40,830 nucleotides of DNA, taken from the NCBI GenBank assembly GCA_002084805.1, contig NBMC01000031.1, positions 1 through 40,830 on the forward strand. The letters run 5' to 3'. The DNA is from Spirochaetaceae bacterium 4572_59 (lineage in GTDB: Bacteria; Spirochaetota; Spirochaetia; DSM-2461). The notes under the pieces were generated by a model. The model was not told the origin of the DNA and made no database searches. It saw only the letters and a list, made by a program, of their open reading frames with translations. The translations under genes and the position numbers were made by a program. The stretch's first letter is position 1. Each line of letters opens with the position of its first letter. Of the stretch, positions 1 to 8,070 are shown piece after piece.

Positions 1-10
1 GTGAAAACAT

Positions 11-39
11 TTGCCAAAGCAGAAAAACCATAGTATAAC
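11..39 (+). promoter_or_regulatory. Sigma-70-type promoter for the aldo/keto reductase remnant
   Basis: TTGCCA at 11-16 and TATAAC at 34-39 are separated by exactly 17 bases, each matching the consensus at five of six positions. The predicted start is near 46, about 47 bases before the ATG at 93. The promoter looks intact although the gene it serves is broken. Seen directly; activity is inferred. Confidence 0.55.
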
Positions 40-92
40 AGATTCATATATGCCAAGTGTTCTAACACACTAAAACTGTTAAAGAGTATGAT

Positions 93-741
93 ATGTCAAC
101 AGAAATAAGAACAGACTTTTCCATAGCGGCTGACGGGATAGATCCCAAAACCGTGCCAATGAAAAAATTATTTAATGGGACAGAAATGCCCGGTATCGGT
201 ATGGGAACATTCGGTTCTCCCGGTATCGGTATGGGAACATTCGGTTCTGACCGTTTTGCACTTGAAGATATTGCCAATGCGGTAGTAGGAGCCGCAGAAG
301 TCGGTTTCCGTCATTTTGACTGTGCCTCGGTTTATGACAATGAAACCCTGATCGGACAGGCATTTCAGACCATTATGAAAGGCAGTATACCCAGAGAAGA
401 GCTGTGGATCACATCTAAAGTATGGAACGACATGCATGATGATGTTATTAAATCCTGCAAACAGTCTCTGAAAGACCTGCAACTGGATTACCTGGACCTG
501 TTCCTGGTACACTGGCCCTTCCCCAACTATCATGCTCCCGGATGCGATGTAGATGCCAGAAGTCCCGATGCTAAACCCTATATCCATGATGTTTTCATGA
601 AAACATGGCGTCAGCAGGAACTCTTTGATTTTGCACTGGAAAATAAAATACAACCCATCGGATTCTGTCCCATCGGGTCCCCCACCCGGCCAGACTTGGG
701 AAGATCTCTGGGATTTGAATGGTGAAGTAACAGCACCATAA
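93..741 (+). pseudogene. Aldo/keto reductase, decayed by internal deletions
   Basis: The family comprises NADPH-dependent carbonyl reductases of about 310-330 residues; only 210 codons are open here. Visible family parts are GMGTFG near the N-terminus, FDCASVYDNE (the Tyr-containing catalytic strand), ELWITSKVWN (strand with the catalytic Lys) and LDLFLVHWP (with the catalytic His). After MKTWRQ the frame jumps straight to QELFDFALENK and then GFCPIGSP. In intact relatives a stretch of roughly 50 residues lies between these, including the IGTSN strand. After SPTRP a second loss occurs with a frame change. The normal C-terminus (WEDLWDLNGEV) is readable in another frame and stops at 739-741. 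A 30-bp in-frame duplication near the N-terminus is a third lesion. A promoter and a terminator still flank it. A short functional protein is very unlikely because the cofactor-binding C-terminal half is gone. Confidence 0.85.
189..248 (+). repeat. 30-bp perfect tandem duplication
   Basis: Bases 189-218 are repeated without change at 219-248, in frame inside the aldo/keto reductase remnant. They encode the ten residues PGIGMGTFGS twice. The family normally has one GxGT(F/W) strand here, so one copy is extra. Because the copies are identical, the duplication is recent or artefactual. Confidence 0.95.
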
Positions 742-752
742 AACTTTTTTTA

Positions 753-787
753 CCGGCTCCTGAATTTCTGGAGCCGGGTTTTTTTCG
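753..787 (+). terminator. Rho-independent terminator
   Basis: An 8-bp perfect stem, CCGGCTCC (753-760) with GGAGCCGG (770-777), encloses a nine-base loop and is followed by a seven-T run. It lies just after the original stop codon (739-741) of the aldo/keto reductase remnant, so it is that gene's terminator. Confidence 0.9.
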
Positions 788-961
788 ATCCAGGATTTTA
801 TTTTCCCCGTTCAGCTATCCTTTAATCATCTTTTGAGCGGCCATAATCTATATTTTTATATAAACCACAGATATACTGAGCTAATGAAAAAGCGAATTTC
901 GGATATGGTAGTCCTTAGGGTTTCCTGGCAGCTATGACTATTGGTGAAATACGGAAACAGA

Positions 962-2509
962 ATGACTGAAATATCAACAGAAGAATCAGCCCTTTCCCGC
1001 TATAAAAGAAAAGCAATCGGTGCCTTTTTCACACCGGCAGTTCAGGCGGATTATATGGTTCGTCGCAATGATCTGCATAAAAAATGGGCAAAAGGAGCTT
1101 CGATTCTTGATCCCACCGCCGGAAGAGGATCCCTTCTTGAATCCTTAATCCGGGTATCCAGAGAAGAAAAAATAGAAATAACCCCTCTTATGCTGAAGCA
1201 TCTTCACGGTGTTGAGAGAGAAGAGGAATTTCCCATGGGATTTCCTGAACGTATGAGCCGCACCTGGGGTGTAAACTTCTCTGATAATCCCATCAGGAGG
1301 GGGGACATCCTTTCAGAAGAGTCTGATGAGAAGGCGGATATTATCTTCGGAAATCCTCCCTGGGTGAATTTTACAGATCTACCTGATAAGGAAAAAGATG
1401 AGATCAAACCATATTTTCTGAAATATGGACTGGCTCAGTCAGCAGGCACTCTCCTGCTGGGCAACTCTCGTATAGATCTTGCCGCCCTGATTATAATGAA
1501 AACACTTCATTCAAACCTTAAAAGAGATGGCGAAGCCTACTTTTTTATTCCCCTCTCCCTGATTCTGAATGAAGGTGCCCATAATGTGTTTCGAAAGGGG
1601 GAACTGAAGAATAACTGTTTTTCTCTCCGGGAGATATGGGACTACAACGGATTTGAGATTTTTCCGGGGGTGACAGCACGCTGTGGACTGATTCATCTTA
1701 AAAATGGCATAGCCATGGAAGAAAAGCCTATCCCCTACCACAGTATGAGAAAAAACAGCTGTTGGAAGGACCTTCTGGCTTCTCCCATTGCCGGTCGAGG
1801 CAGCGCCTATATAAGCAGAGATCCCCGTAAAAAAGCACTTCCCCCTGTCCCGCAGATAGGTATACCTAAAGAATCAATCCCCCGGCAGGGTGTCAATACG
1901 GGAGGAAGAAATTCACTCTTCATTTTTAACAGCTGTATTCCCGGAGAGAACGGTCTCTGCACCCTTTCCAACAAGGAAAGAGAGGTCCTTCTGCCACAGG
2001 AGCTGATCTATCCCCTGCTTACGGCCAAACAGTTCAAAGACCAGGCGGCCCCCTGCCGTTATATCTTTATGCCCTATTCTTCTGAGGGCAGGGTCCTGTC
2101 CAGCGAAGAGCTTAAGCTATACCCATCAGCCCTTAAGTATATTGAAAATAACAGAAAGCTACTTATAAGCCGCAAAGGTGTTATGCTTCAGAGTCAGATA
2201 AAAAAAGGGACATACTGGAGCTTAATGGGAGTCGGCGCATACACATTTTTTCCATGGAAGATAATATGGGAGGCCTATGGAAAAAAAGAGTTTACTCCCT
2301 GCCTGTTCGGAAAAAAAGATGAAAAGCCATGGATTCCCAACCAGGCTCTACAGGCATTCTGTCCTTTCAAAGAAAAAGAGACGGCTCTGAAGTTTTTGAA
2401 AGAGTTTAAAAATCCGGCAATCAACATTCTCCTGCAGAATCAGAATATGCAGGGAACCTGCAATTGGGCCCAACCGGGACGTATTAAGGTTTTTCTGGAT
2501 ATTCAGTGA
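962..2509 (+). CDS. Orphan N6-adenine DNA methyltransferase (Eco57I/TaqI-like)
   Basis: A protein of 515 residues predicted to transfer a methyl group from S-adenosylmethionine to adenine N6 in DNA. Motif I (SAM binding) is DPTAGRGSLL at about 50-59, preceded by the typical GAFFTP 'motif X' at about 20-25. The catalytic motif IV is NPPW at about 131-134. The remaining ~350 residues would hold the target-recognition part; I see no clear nuclease motif. No restriction endonuclease or specificity subunit flanks it, so it is an orphan methylase here. The frame is also open from a TTG at 941, but the ATG at 962 has a GGAAA at useful distance and starts right before the conserved region. Its last seven bases overlap the convergent exported-protein gene. 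The recognition sequence cannot be predicted. Confidence 0.8.
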   Translation: MTEISTEESALSRYKRKAIGAFFTPAVQADYMVRRNDLHKKWAKGASILDPTAGRGSLLESLIRVSREEKIEITPLMLKHLHGVEREEEFPMGFPERMSRTWGVNFSDNPIRRGDILSEESDEKADIIFGNPPWVNFTDLPDKEKDEIKPYFLKYGLAQSAGTLLLGNSRIDLAALIIMKTLHSNLKRDGEAYFFIPLSLILNEGAHNVFRKGELKNNCFSLREIWDYNGFEIFPGVTARCGLIHLKNGIAMEEKPIPYHSMRKNSCWKDLLASPIAGRGSAYISRDPRKKALPPVPQIGIPKESIPRQGVNTGGRNSLFIFNSCIPGENGLCTLSNKEREVLLPQELIYPLLTAKQFKDQAAPCRYIFMPYSSEGRVLSSEELKLYPSALKYIENNRKLLISRKGVMLQSQIKKGTYWSLMGVGAYTFFPWKIIWEAYGKKEFTPCLFGKKDEKPWIPNQALQAFCPFKEKETALKFLKEFKNPAINILLQNQNMQGTCNWAQPGRIKVFLDIQ

Positions 2510-3561
2510 GAATATGTAAGCTGTAGTCCCATGCTCCAGGCACTGAGGACCTGTATATCCTGGGCGGTACTGACAAGACGTCCTGAAACACCAAGACGGA
2601 AGCCTGGAGAAAACTGATAAGCCAACACAGCATTGGAACGAATCATATAACTGTTTTCCGATTGAGTCAGATAGTAGTAATCCATTCCAATATCAAACAT
2701 GAGCTTTCTGAAAAAATTGGATTTCCGGAAGATATGTCTGAAAAGAGCATCCGAGTAGAAAACTCCGAATGTTAAGGCATTGGCACTTACGAGATCCTTT
2801 ACTGACTCCTTATATTCATTCAGAAATAACAAGCTTACTCCAAAACGGAATCCCATAGAGGACCGGGCTTCCTCAGACTCCAGAAAAAACCCTCTCAGCA
2901 TGATGCCAAGATCCATCTGATGAAACAGAATATCTCCATACTCTGGATTATAGAGGTTTCCATAATAACGGGCATTGACACCGAGAGCACGGTCTACACT
3001 TTTAAGGTAATATTGAAGATCTCCGAACAAGCCAGGAGTCGGGCTCATAGTCCCTATGGAATCATGCTGATACAGGGCATCATCTTCGAGATAAATCGAT
3101 CGTGATTCCTCCCACTGTCCGCCAATTGAGACAATAAAAGCATCCCGAGCCTCCTCAAAAGATGTTATTTGACGGCTTTCAACCAGTTCTTCCACAAAAT
3201 CAGGTGACTCTATAATTGCTTCATCCCCGGGATTCTCACCCGGTGAACCGGGTTCGTAGAAAACATACTGGTCCGTATTAAGCAGCGTTGGGACAGTCTC
3301 TTTTTCACTGAGAATCTGTAACTCCCGAACGGAAACTCTCATATCCTGCAGGAGGGAATCCTGAGGAACTAAAACAATAGCAGCATCAAGGATTTCCAGA
3401 GCTTCCGTAAAGTCACCCTGGCTGAGGGCATCCAGAACCTGTGTTTTCATAACATCCACATAATACTGCCGTTCCAGAAGACCAGAAGAATTATCATAAG
3501 ATAGCTGGGCAAACAGAGGAGAAGAGCATAACAGCAGAAAAAGTATATATAGAAATCTCAT
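2503..3561 (-). CDS. Exported protein with short TPR-like N-terminus, possible outer-membrane barrel
   Basis: 352 residues. It begins with a clear signal peptide (MRFLYILFLLLCSSPLFAQ), so it is exported. Residues ~30-80 form a TPR-like helical pair (QGDFTEALEILDAAI). The second half (from about 150) alternates aromatic and hydrophobic residues and glycines, as in beta strands of a membrane barrel (MGFRFGVSLLFLNE, FRLGVSGRLVS). It does not end in the aromatic residue that most barrel proteins carry. I do not recognise a named family. It sits one base after aat on the same strand and may be the last gene of the clpS-clpA-aat transcript. Its 3' end overlaps the methyltransferase gene by seven bases. 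Confidence 0.6.
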   Translation of the reverse strand: MRFLYILFLLLCSSPLFAQLSYDNSSGLLERQYYVDVMKTQVLDALSQGDFTEALEILDAAIVLVPQDSLLQDMRVSVRELQILSEKETVPTLLNTDQYVFYEPGSPGENPGDEAIIESPDFVEELVESRQITSFEEARDAFIVSIGGQWEESRSIYLEDDALYQHDSIGTMSPTPGLFGDLQYYLKSVDRALGVNARYYGNLYNPEYGDILFHQMDLGIMLRGFFLESEEARSSMGFRFGVSLLFLNEYKESVKDLVSANALTFGVFYSDALFRHIFRKSNFFRKLMFDIGMDYYYLTQSENSYMIRSNAVLAYQFSPGFRLGVSGRLVSTAQDIQVLSAWSMGLQLTYSH

Positions 3562-3562
3562 G

Positions 3563-4309
3563 TTATACAGCAGCTGTGAGGCTTAGCCAGGAGTCAGAGG
3601 CCGGAAAGTCCTTATATAGTTTTCCCCAATTCCCCCTACTCGTAGGAGTTTGAAGAGCCTGCTGCAGCTCTGCCAGGAAGTCTGACCGGGGAACATCAAT
3701 GGCACCCAGCGCCCCGAGATGGTCCGTATGTTGCTGACAGTCTACAAAGGCAAAACCCTGCTGTTCCAGCCATAAGGTTATAGCAATCAGAGCAGTTTTG
3801 GAGGCATTCGCTTCCAGGGCAAACATGGATTCACCGAAAAAACAGTTTCCCAGAGAAACCCCGTATAATCCTCCCACCAGAGCATCTCCGTTATAGACCT
3901 CTACAGAATGGGCAAATCCAAGATCATGCAGGCGGGTATAGGCGTCTTTCATATCCTGGCTGATCCAGGTACCGTCCTCACCCTTTCGGGAGATGGCAGA
4001 ACAGTTATCCATAACAGCGGGAAAATTCCTATCAGCAGACAGGGTAAAACGCCCGGATTTCAAGACCTTTTTCATACTCTTTGAAACCCTCAGATTTTTG
4101 GGATAAAGAATAAAACGCGGATCAAGGCTCCACCATAGAATCTCCTCCCCTTCATTAAACCAGGGAAAGATACCCTGTGCGTAAGCTGAAATCAAAAGAC
4201 CCGGAGAGAGATTACCCCCCACCCCTACAATTTCCTCCTCCCAGCTGTCGGGAGAGGGAAAGGGGAAATAATCTTGCACTTCCAACCAGGGAAAGACATC
4301 ATCACTCAC
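3563..4309 (-). CDS. aat: Leucyl/phenylalanyl-tRNA--protein transferase
   Basis: 248 residues, normal length for the family. The enzyme moves Leu or Phe from aminoacyl-tRNA to the N-terminal Arg or Lys of proteins, creating a primary N-degron for ClpS/ClpAP. Hallmarks are AYAQGIFPWF (~43-52), WWSLDPRFIL (~59-68), GLYGVSLGNCFFGESMFA (~148-165) and FVDCQQHTDHLGALGA (~188-203). It overlaps the end of clpA by eight bases and follows clpS-clpA on the same strand, so production, recognition and unfolding of N-end-rule substrates are encoded together. Assignment is secure from the motifs. Confidence 0.96.
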   Translation of the reverse strand: MSDDVFPWLEVQDYFPFPSPDSWEEEIVGVGGNLSPGLLISAYAQGIFPWFNEGEEILWWSLDPRFILYPKNLRVSKSMKKVLKSGRFTLSADRNFPAVMDNCSAISRKGEDGTWISQDMKDAYTRLHDLGFAHSVEVYNGDALVGGLYGVSLGNCFFGESMFALEANASKTALIAITLWLEQQGFAFVDCQQHTDHLGALGAIDVPRSDFLAELQQALQTPTSRGNWGKLYKDFPASDSWLSLTAAV

Positions 4310-6584
4310 TATCCAGAACCTCTATAACCACATCCCCGTCTTTGATATCAGCCCTGGCTTTTCCGCCCTTGGAAAGATCACCGAAAAGCACCTGATCCAC
4401 AAAGAAAGTCTTGATTTTATCATCCACAAGACGGGAAATATTACGAGCTCCATATTCGCGGGAATAGCCCTTTTCCGCCAGCCAATTAATACAGTCATCG
4501 CTAATTGAGAGAGAGACTCCTTTGGGGGTCAGTTGGGCTTCAAAGGATTTGAGTTCCTTCCGGACGATAGACTGCACAACCTCATCGGGCAAGCCGTTAA
4601 AATTGATAATCTTATCCAGACGGTTTCTGAACTCCGGAGTGAAGATATTTTTAACAGCACTGTTCACAGCCTCGCCAGAAATCATATCATCACCGAAACC
4701 GATAACAGATTTACCCAAATCACGGGCTCCCGCATTGGATGTCATAATAATAACAGCATGACGGAAGTCAGCCTTACGGCCCATATTATCAGTTACAGTT
4801 GCATAATCCATCATCTGAAGAAGGATATTAAACACATCTGGATGAGCTTTTTCTATTTCATCCAAAAGCAATACCGCATGGGGATTCTTCCTGATCGTAT
4901 CGGTCAGCAGTCCTCCCTCTTCATAGCCCACATAACCGGGAGGAGAACCGATCAGACGCGAAACAGTATGTTTTTCCTGGTACTCACTCATATCGATCCT
5001 GTGAAGGGAAACTCCCAGTTCGGAAGCCAGCAGACGAGCCAGTTCTGTTTTCCCCACACCGGTGGGTCCAACAAAGAGAAAAGAAGCGATTGGCTTATTC
5101 TCCTGACGGAATCCAGCCCTTGAGCGTCTGATAGCAAGGGCAACAGCATCCACCGCTTCATCCTGACCGAAAAGATTCTTTTTCAATGCACTATCCAGAT
5201 CCCGCAGTTTATCTGTTTCATTGGAGGAGACGCTCTTTTCAGGGATCTTAGCAATTACAGAAACGACCTTTTCCAAATCCTTTTCTGTGATAAGGAGTTC
5301 CTCTCCGAACCTTCCATCCTTTTCGGCCTTTAAGCTCTTCCACGCACCGGCTTCATCGATAAGGTCAATAGCCTTATCAGGCAGGTGTTTTTCATTTAAG
5401 TACTGATCTGATAGTGTAACAGCAGCATCAAGAGCCTCATCACTGTATTTAACTCCGTGATGATCCTCATATACACTCTGCAGCCCCTTCAGGATCTCTT
5501 TTGTTTCCTCCACAGTTGTTTCGGGAACATCTATTTTCTGGAAACGCCTTGCCAGAGCATGGTCTTTTTCAAAGTGTTTCTTAAACTCATCATAGCTTGT
5601 GGAACCGATACATCGCAGCTTTCCACGAACAAGAGCCGGTTTCAACAGATTGCTGGCATCCATACTGCCTCCCGAAACTGCTCCGGCTCCTATAATGGTA
5701 TGGATTTCATCTATAAAAAGAATCACATTCTCTTCACTTTCAAGTTCCTGTAGAACCTTTTTAATACGCTCTTCAAAATCACCGCGGTAACGGGTTCCAG
5801 CCAGCAGGCTTCCCATATCAAGAGAATAAATCCTGGCTCCCTTAAGAAAAGTTGGAACATTCTCCTGAAACACCCGCAAGGCAAGCCCCTCAGTAATTGC
5901 AGTTTTACCCACACCGGGATCTCCCACATGAATGGGATTATTCTTCAATCGGCGGCTTAAGACCTGAATGGTTCTCTCCAGAATTGCTTCTCTGCCAATC
6001 AGAGCTTCAAGCTTTCCCTGTTCCGCCAGTGCAGTCAGGTCAGTTGTATAGGAATCTAGTGCTGATTTCTTTTTGGATTTCTTGCTTGAAAAGCTTTTGC
6101 TTTCCTCATATTCATCCTCTCCCCCCGGATCTTCCTCTCCGCCAAAAGGATCATCATCCTCAGCGGGTTCGATCTGGGACACAGCAGTCAAAAGATCCAG
6201 ACGACTGACTCCGGATTTTTTCATATAGTAGGCGGCAAAACTGTCCGCCTCCTCAAGAATGGAAACAAGAACATCTCCAATATCTATAAGATCACGCCCT
6301 GCAGCACTCATATGGATCATGGTCCGCTCTATGACACTCTGCAAACCTTCCGTCTGAACTGGTTCCGGTCCGGCGACAATTGTAAGGTAACGGGAAAAAT
6401 ATTCTTCCAGCTCAGACTTGATCTCATCCGGATCCGCACCGCAGTACTCAATAATCTCTCTGGGATCGGTAAATTCCAGAGATGTAAATAATAGATGCTC
6501 AGGTGTAAAATATTCATGATTCCGGCTGCGGGCTTCCTGATAAGCCGTATTAACAATAATCTGCAGCTCCTGACTAATATCCAT
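4302..6584 (-). CDS. clpA: ATP-dependent Clp protease ATP-binding subunit ClpA
   Basis: 760 residues from the chosen ATG. An AAA+ unfoldase that feeds substrates to ClpP. The N-domain (~1-140) is followed by an acidic, low-complexity linker, then AAA1 with Walker A GDPGVGKT and Walker B ILFIDEIHT, and AAA2 with GPTGVGKTE and VLLLDEIEKAH. An IGF tripeptide (SVIGFGDD) matches the ClpP-docking loop, and there is no ClpB middle coiled coil, which separates it from ClpB. The frame is open to 6608, but the ATG at 6584 lies two bases after the clpS stop with GGAG upstream, and MDISQELQ is the usual ClpA start. No clpP is present in the window. The usual VGEAGVGK is VGDPGVGK here, which keeps the P-loop pattern. 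Confidence 0.95.
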   Translation of the reverse strand: MDISQELQIIVNTAYQEARSRNHEYFTPEHLLFTSLEFTDPREIIEYCGADPDEIKSELEEYFSRYLTIVAGPEPVQTEGLQSVIERTMIHMSAAGRDLIDIGDVLVSILEEADSFAAYYMKKSGVSRLDLLTAVSQIEPAEDDDPFGGEEDPGGEDEYEESKSFSSKKSKKKSALDSYTTDLTALAEQGKLEALIGREAILERTIQVLSRRLKNNPIHVGDPGVGKTAITEGLALRVFQENVPTFLKGARIYSLDMGSLLAGTRYRGDFEERIKKVLQELESEENVILFIDEIHTIIGAGAVSGGSMDASNLLKPALVRGKLRCIGSTSYDEFKKHFEKDHALARRFQKIDVPETTVEETKEILKGLQSVYEDHHGVKYSDEALDAAVTLSDQYLNEKHLPDKAIDLIDEAGAWKSLKAEKDGRFGEELLITEKDLEKVVSVIAKIPEKSVSSNETDKLRDLDSALKKNLFGQDEAVDAVALAIRRSRAGFRQENKPIASFLFVGPTGVGKTELARLLASELGVSLHRIDMSEYQEKHTVSRLIGSPPGYVGYEEGGLLTDTIRKNPHAVLLLDEIEKAHPDVFNILLQMMDYATVTDNMGRKADFRHAVIIMTSNAGARDLGKSVIGFGDDMISGEAVNSAVKNIFTPEFRNRLDKIINFNGLPDEVVQSIVRKELKSFEAQLTPKGVSLSISDDCINWLAEKGYSREYGARNISRLVDDKIKTFFVDQVLFGDLSKGGKARADIKDGDVVIEVLDSE

Positions 6585-6586
6585 AA

Positions 6587-6901
6587 CTAAGTCTTCTCCA
6601 TAACACATTTCAGAGGAAATTCCCTCTGAAGAGACATGTCTTTGACCTGTTTAACCTTGGTCAGAGCAAGATCGTAAGGATACAAGCCTACAATACCCCG
6701 ACCTTTCTTATGTACGTCCAGCATTATACGGGTCGCATCCACCGCTTGTTTATGAAAAACTGTAACCAGAATTTCTACTACAAAATCCTGACTTGTATAA
6801 TCATCATTTAACAAAAGAACCCGGTACATACGGGGTTCTTTCAATCCTTCTTCCACTTTTTCAAGTATTTCACCATCAAAGTGATTTTGTCCTTCTGCCA
6901 T
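6587..6901 (-). CDS. clpS: ATP-dependent Clp protease adaptor ClpS
   Basis: 104 residues. It binds destabilising N-terminal residues and delivers proteins to ClpA. The signature is RMYRVLLLNDDYTSQDFVVEIL (about 24-45; the DD pair lies in the N-degron pocket), followed by the H and K of the HKKGRGIVG segment and a C-terminal REFPLKC strand. The length is typical. It is the first gene of the minus-strand clpS-clpA-aat group and ends two bases before clpA. Confidence 0.95.
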   Translation of the reverse strand: MAEGQNHFDGEILEKVEEGLKEPRMYRVLLLNDDYTSQDFVVEILVTVFHKQAVDATRIMLDVHKKGRGIVGLYPYDLALTKVKQVKDMSLQREFPLKCVMEKT

Positions 6902-6984
6902 TATATTAATGTACTGATTTTTTTTAATCCTATCAATATTTATTAAGCTTTAATCAATCTAACTGTTTCATCACATCAAGATGA

Positions 6985-7013
6985 TTTACTTTTAGAGCTA
7001 AGGGGATTATATT
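6985..7013 (+). promoter_or_regulatory. Promoter for the exported protein at 7056
   Basis: TTTACT (6985-6990) and TATATT (7008-7013) are separated by 17 bases. The predicted start near 7020 leaves about 36 bases to the ATG, including a GGGAG ribosome site at 7044-7048. It lies in the divergent gap between clpS and this gene. Confidence 0.5.
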
Positions 7014-7055
7014 AAAGACAGGAGAATAACGAACAGCTATAAACGGGAGTATCCT

Positions 7056-7745
7056 ATGAAAAAAAGACATCTGATTACAATATTAATGCTGATTTGCACT
7101 ACTCTTATTGCTTCAGCCGATAACTTTTATGAATCCTATCCGGAATCGGAAAGGCTGATGATAGCCGATGCCTATCTTGCGGTTTCAGAAAACTACAAAG
7201 ACAGGGGAGAAACAAAAAAGGCGGAATCCTTTAAAAGAATTGCCCTGGAAGTTTACCCGGAAATTAAAGCAATCAGAGATTCCGGACAACTGTCTACTCA
7301 TCCGGAAACAACCGGAGCTGTATCTCAACTTACCACAGCCACGCCACAGAGACCCGTAGGAAAAGAACCTGCAGCTGTACGATACTATTTTTCAAAGTTA
7401 TTAAGAGCTGTCTTTACTGAAAACAGCAAAAAAGTACTGTCCATGATCTCAACCCGCCTCTACCTGCCGGGGTATGAGCAGGGTGTTTCTAAAGAGGAAG
7501 TGGCAATGTATCTTGATATGGCCTTTGAAAAATATCCTTTGGAATCAAGCGATCCCGCTTTAATCTACAGCTTCAATCGCTACTTTATTAAAAAAGAAGG
7601 CTCTGCCTGGACAGTTAAAGTCAATCTGACTCCCAGAGGTATCAGCATAATGAATGAAGAACTGTCCTTTCCGGGAGAAGCCCATATCTTCTACTTCAGA
7701 GAATACAGAGAAGGGTGGCGACTGATCGCAATTAATGGGGAATAA
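7056..7745 (+). CDS. Exported hypothetical protein with helical repeat
   Basis: 229 residues with a signal peptide (MKKRHLITILMLICTTLIASA), so predicted periplasmic or surface-exposed. Residues ~35-70 form TPR-like helices (LAVSENYKDRGETKKAESFKR). The C-terminal half (~110-229) is mixed alpha/beta and ends in a strand-rich segment (AHIFYFREYREGWRLIAING) like small NTF2-type or lipoprotein folds. I do not recognise a named family. It has its own promoter and faces the YkgJ-like gene, with eight bases between the two stop codons. Confidence 0.6.
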   Translation: MKKRHLITILMLICTTLIASADNFYESYPESERLMIADAYLAVSENYKDRGETKKAESFKRIALEVYPEIKAIRDSGQLSTHPETTGAVSQLTTATPQRPVGKEPAAVRYYFSKLLRAVFTENSKKVLSMISTRLYLPGYEQGVSKEEVAMYLDMAFEKYPLESSDPALIYSFNRYFIKKEGSAWTVKVNLTPRGISIMNEELSFPGEAHIFYFREYREGWRLIAINGE

Positions 7746-7753
7746 TTCTGATT

Positions 7754-8068
7754 TTAAAAAGATAGCCAGTGGCCCTGTTTAAAGCGGGGCCGTATTTTGT
7801 TCCGCACATTTTCAACATAACCACAATCGGGAGGCAATGCCGGTGAGAATAGAGCCGTCCAGAGCGTAATTTTTCGGCACTCCTTGCAGGCGTTAAAACG
7901 ATTGACATACACATTACACTTTTTTGTATCTTCATTAAGAAAACGGCATGGTTTACTGTAATCTGTAATCAGTATACCTCCAGGAAGATACTCCTTTTCA
8001 TAGCAGCATTTCCCGCAGCATTTGCAATATCCTTCCCAGCGGGCTTTCCATTTTTTAAAGAGCTTCAT
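7754..8068 (-). CDS. YkgJ-type cysteine cluster protein (UPF0153-like)
   Basis: 104 residues with ten cysteines. It starts with CKCCGKCC at about 16-23, continues with SKPCRFLN and KKCNVYVNRFNACKECRK and ends with PPDCGY. This spacing is typical of the YkgJ family of small proteins thought to bind zinc or an iron-sulfur cluster; the biochemical role is unknown. No signal peptide or membrane segment is visible. It is the last gene of the minus-strand group and starts two bases after the preceding stop, which implies translational coupling. Confidence 0.75.
   Translation of the reverse strand: MKLFKKWKARWEGYCKCCGKCCYEKEYLPGGILITDYSKPCRFLNEDTKKCNVYVNRFNACKECRKITLWTALFSPALPPDCGYVENVRNKIRPRFKQGHWLSF
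7771..7800 (+). terminator. Probable terminator after the 7056 gene
   Basis: GGCCCTG (7771-7777) pairs with CGGGGCC (7785-7791) with one G-U pair and a seven-base loop, followed by the short T-rich GTATTTTGTT. It begins 25 bases after the stop codon. It lies inside the 3' part of the convergent YkgJ-like gene, so part of the base pairing may be coincidental. Confidence 0.4.
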
Positions 8069-8070
8069 TA

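Noticed and set aside
883..936. Short leader-like frame (17 codons) before the methyltransferase
   Set aside because: It starts at an ATG with poor ribosome site and has no amino-acid bias or attenuator hairpin that would make it a regulatory leader peptide.
4302..6584. ClpB or ClpC identity for the AAA+ protein
   Set aside because: No middle coiled-coil domain is present, clpS precedes it and an IGF loop is visible, which fits ClpA.
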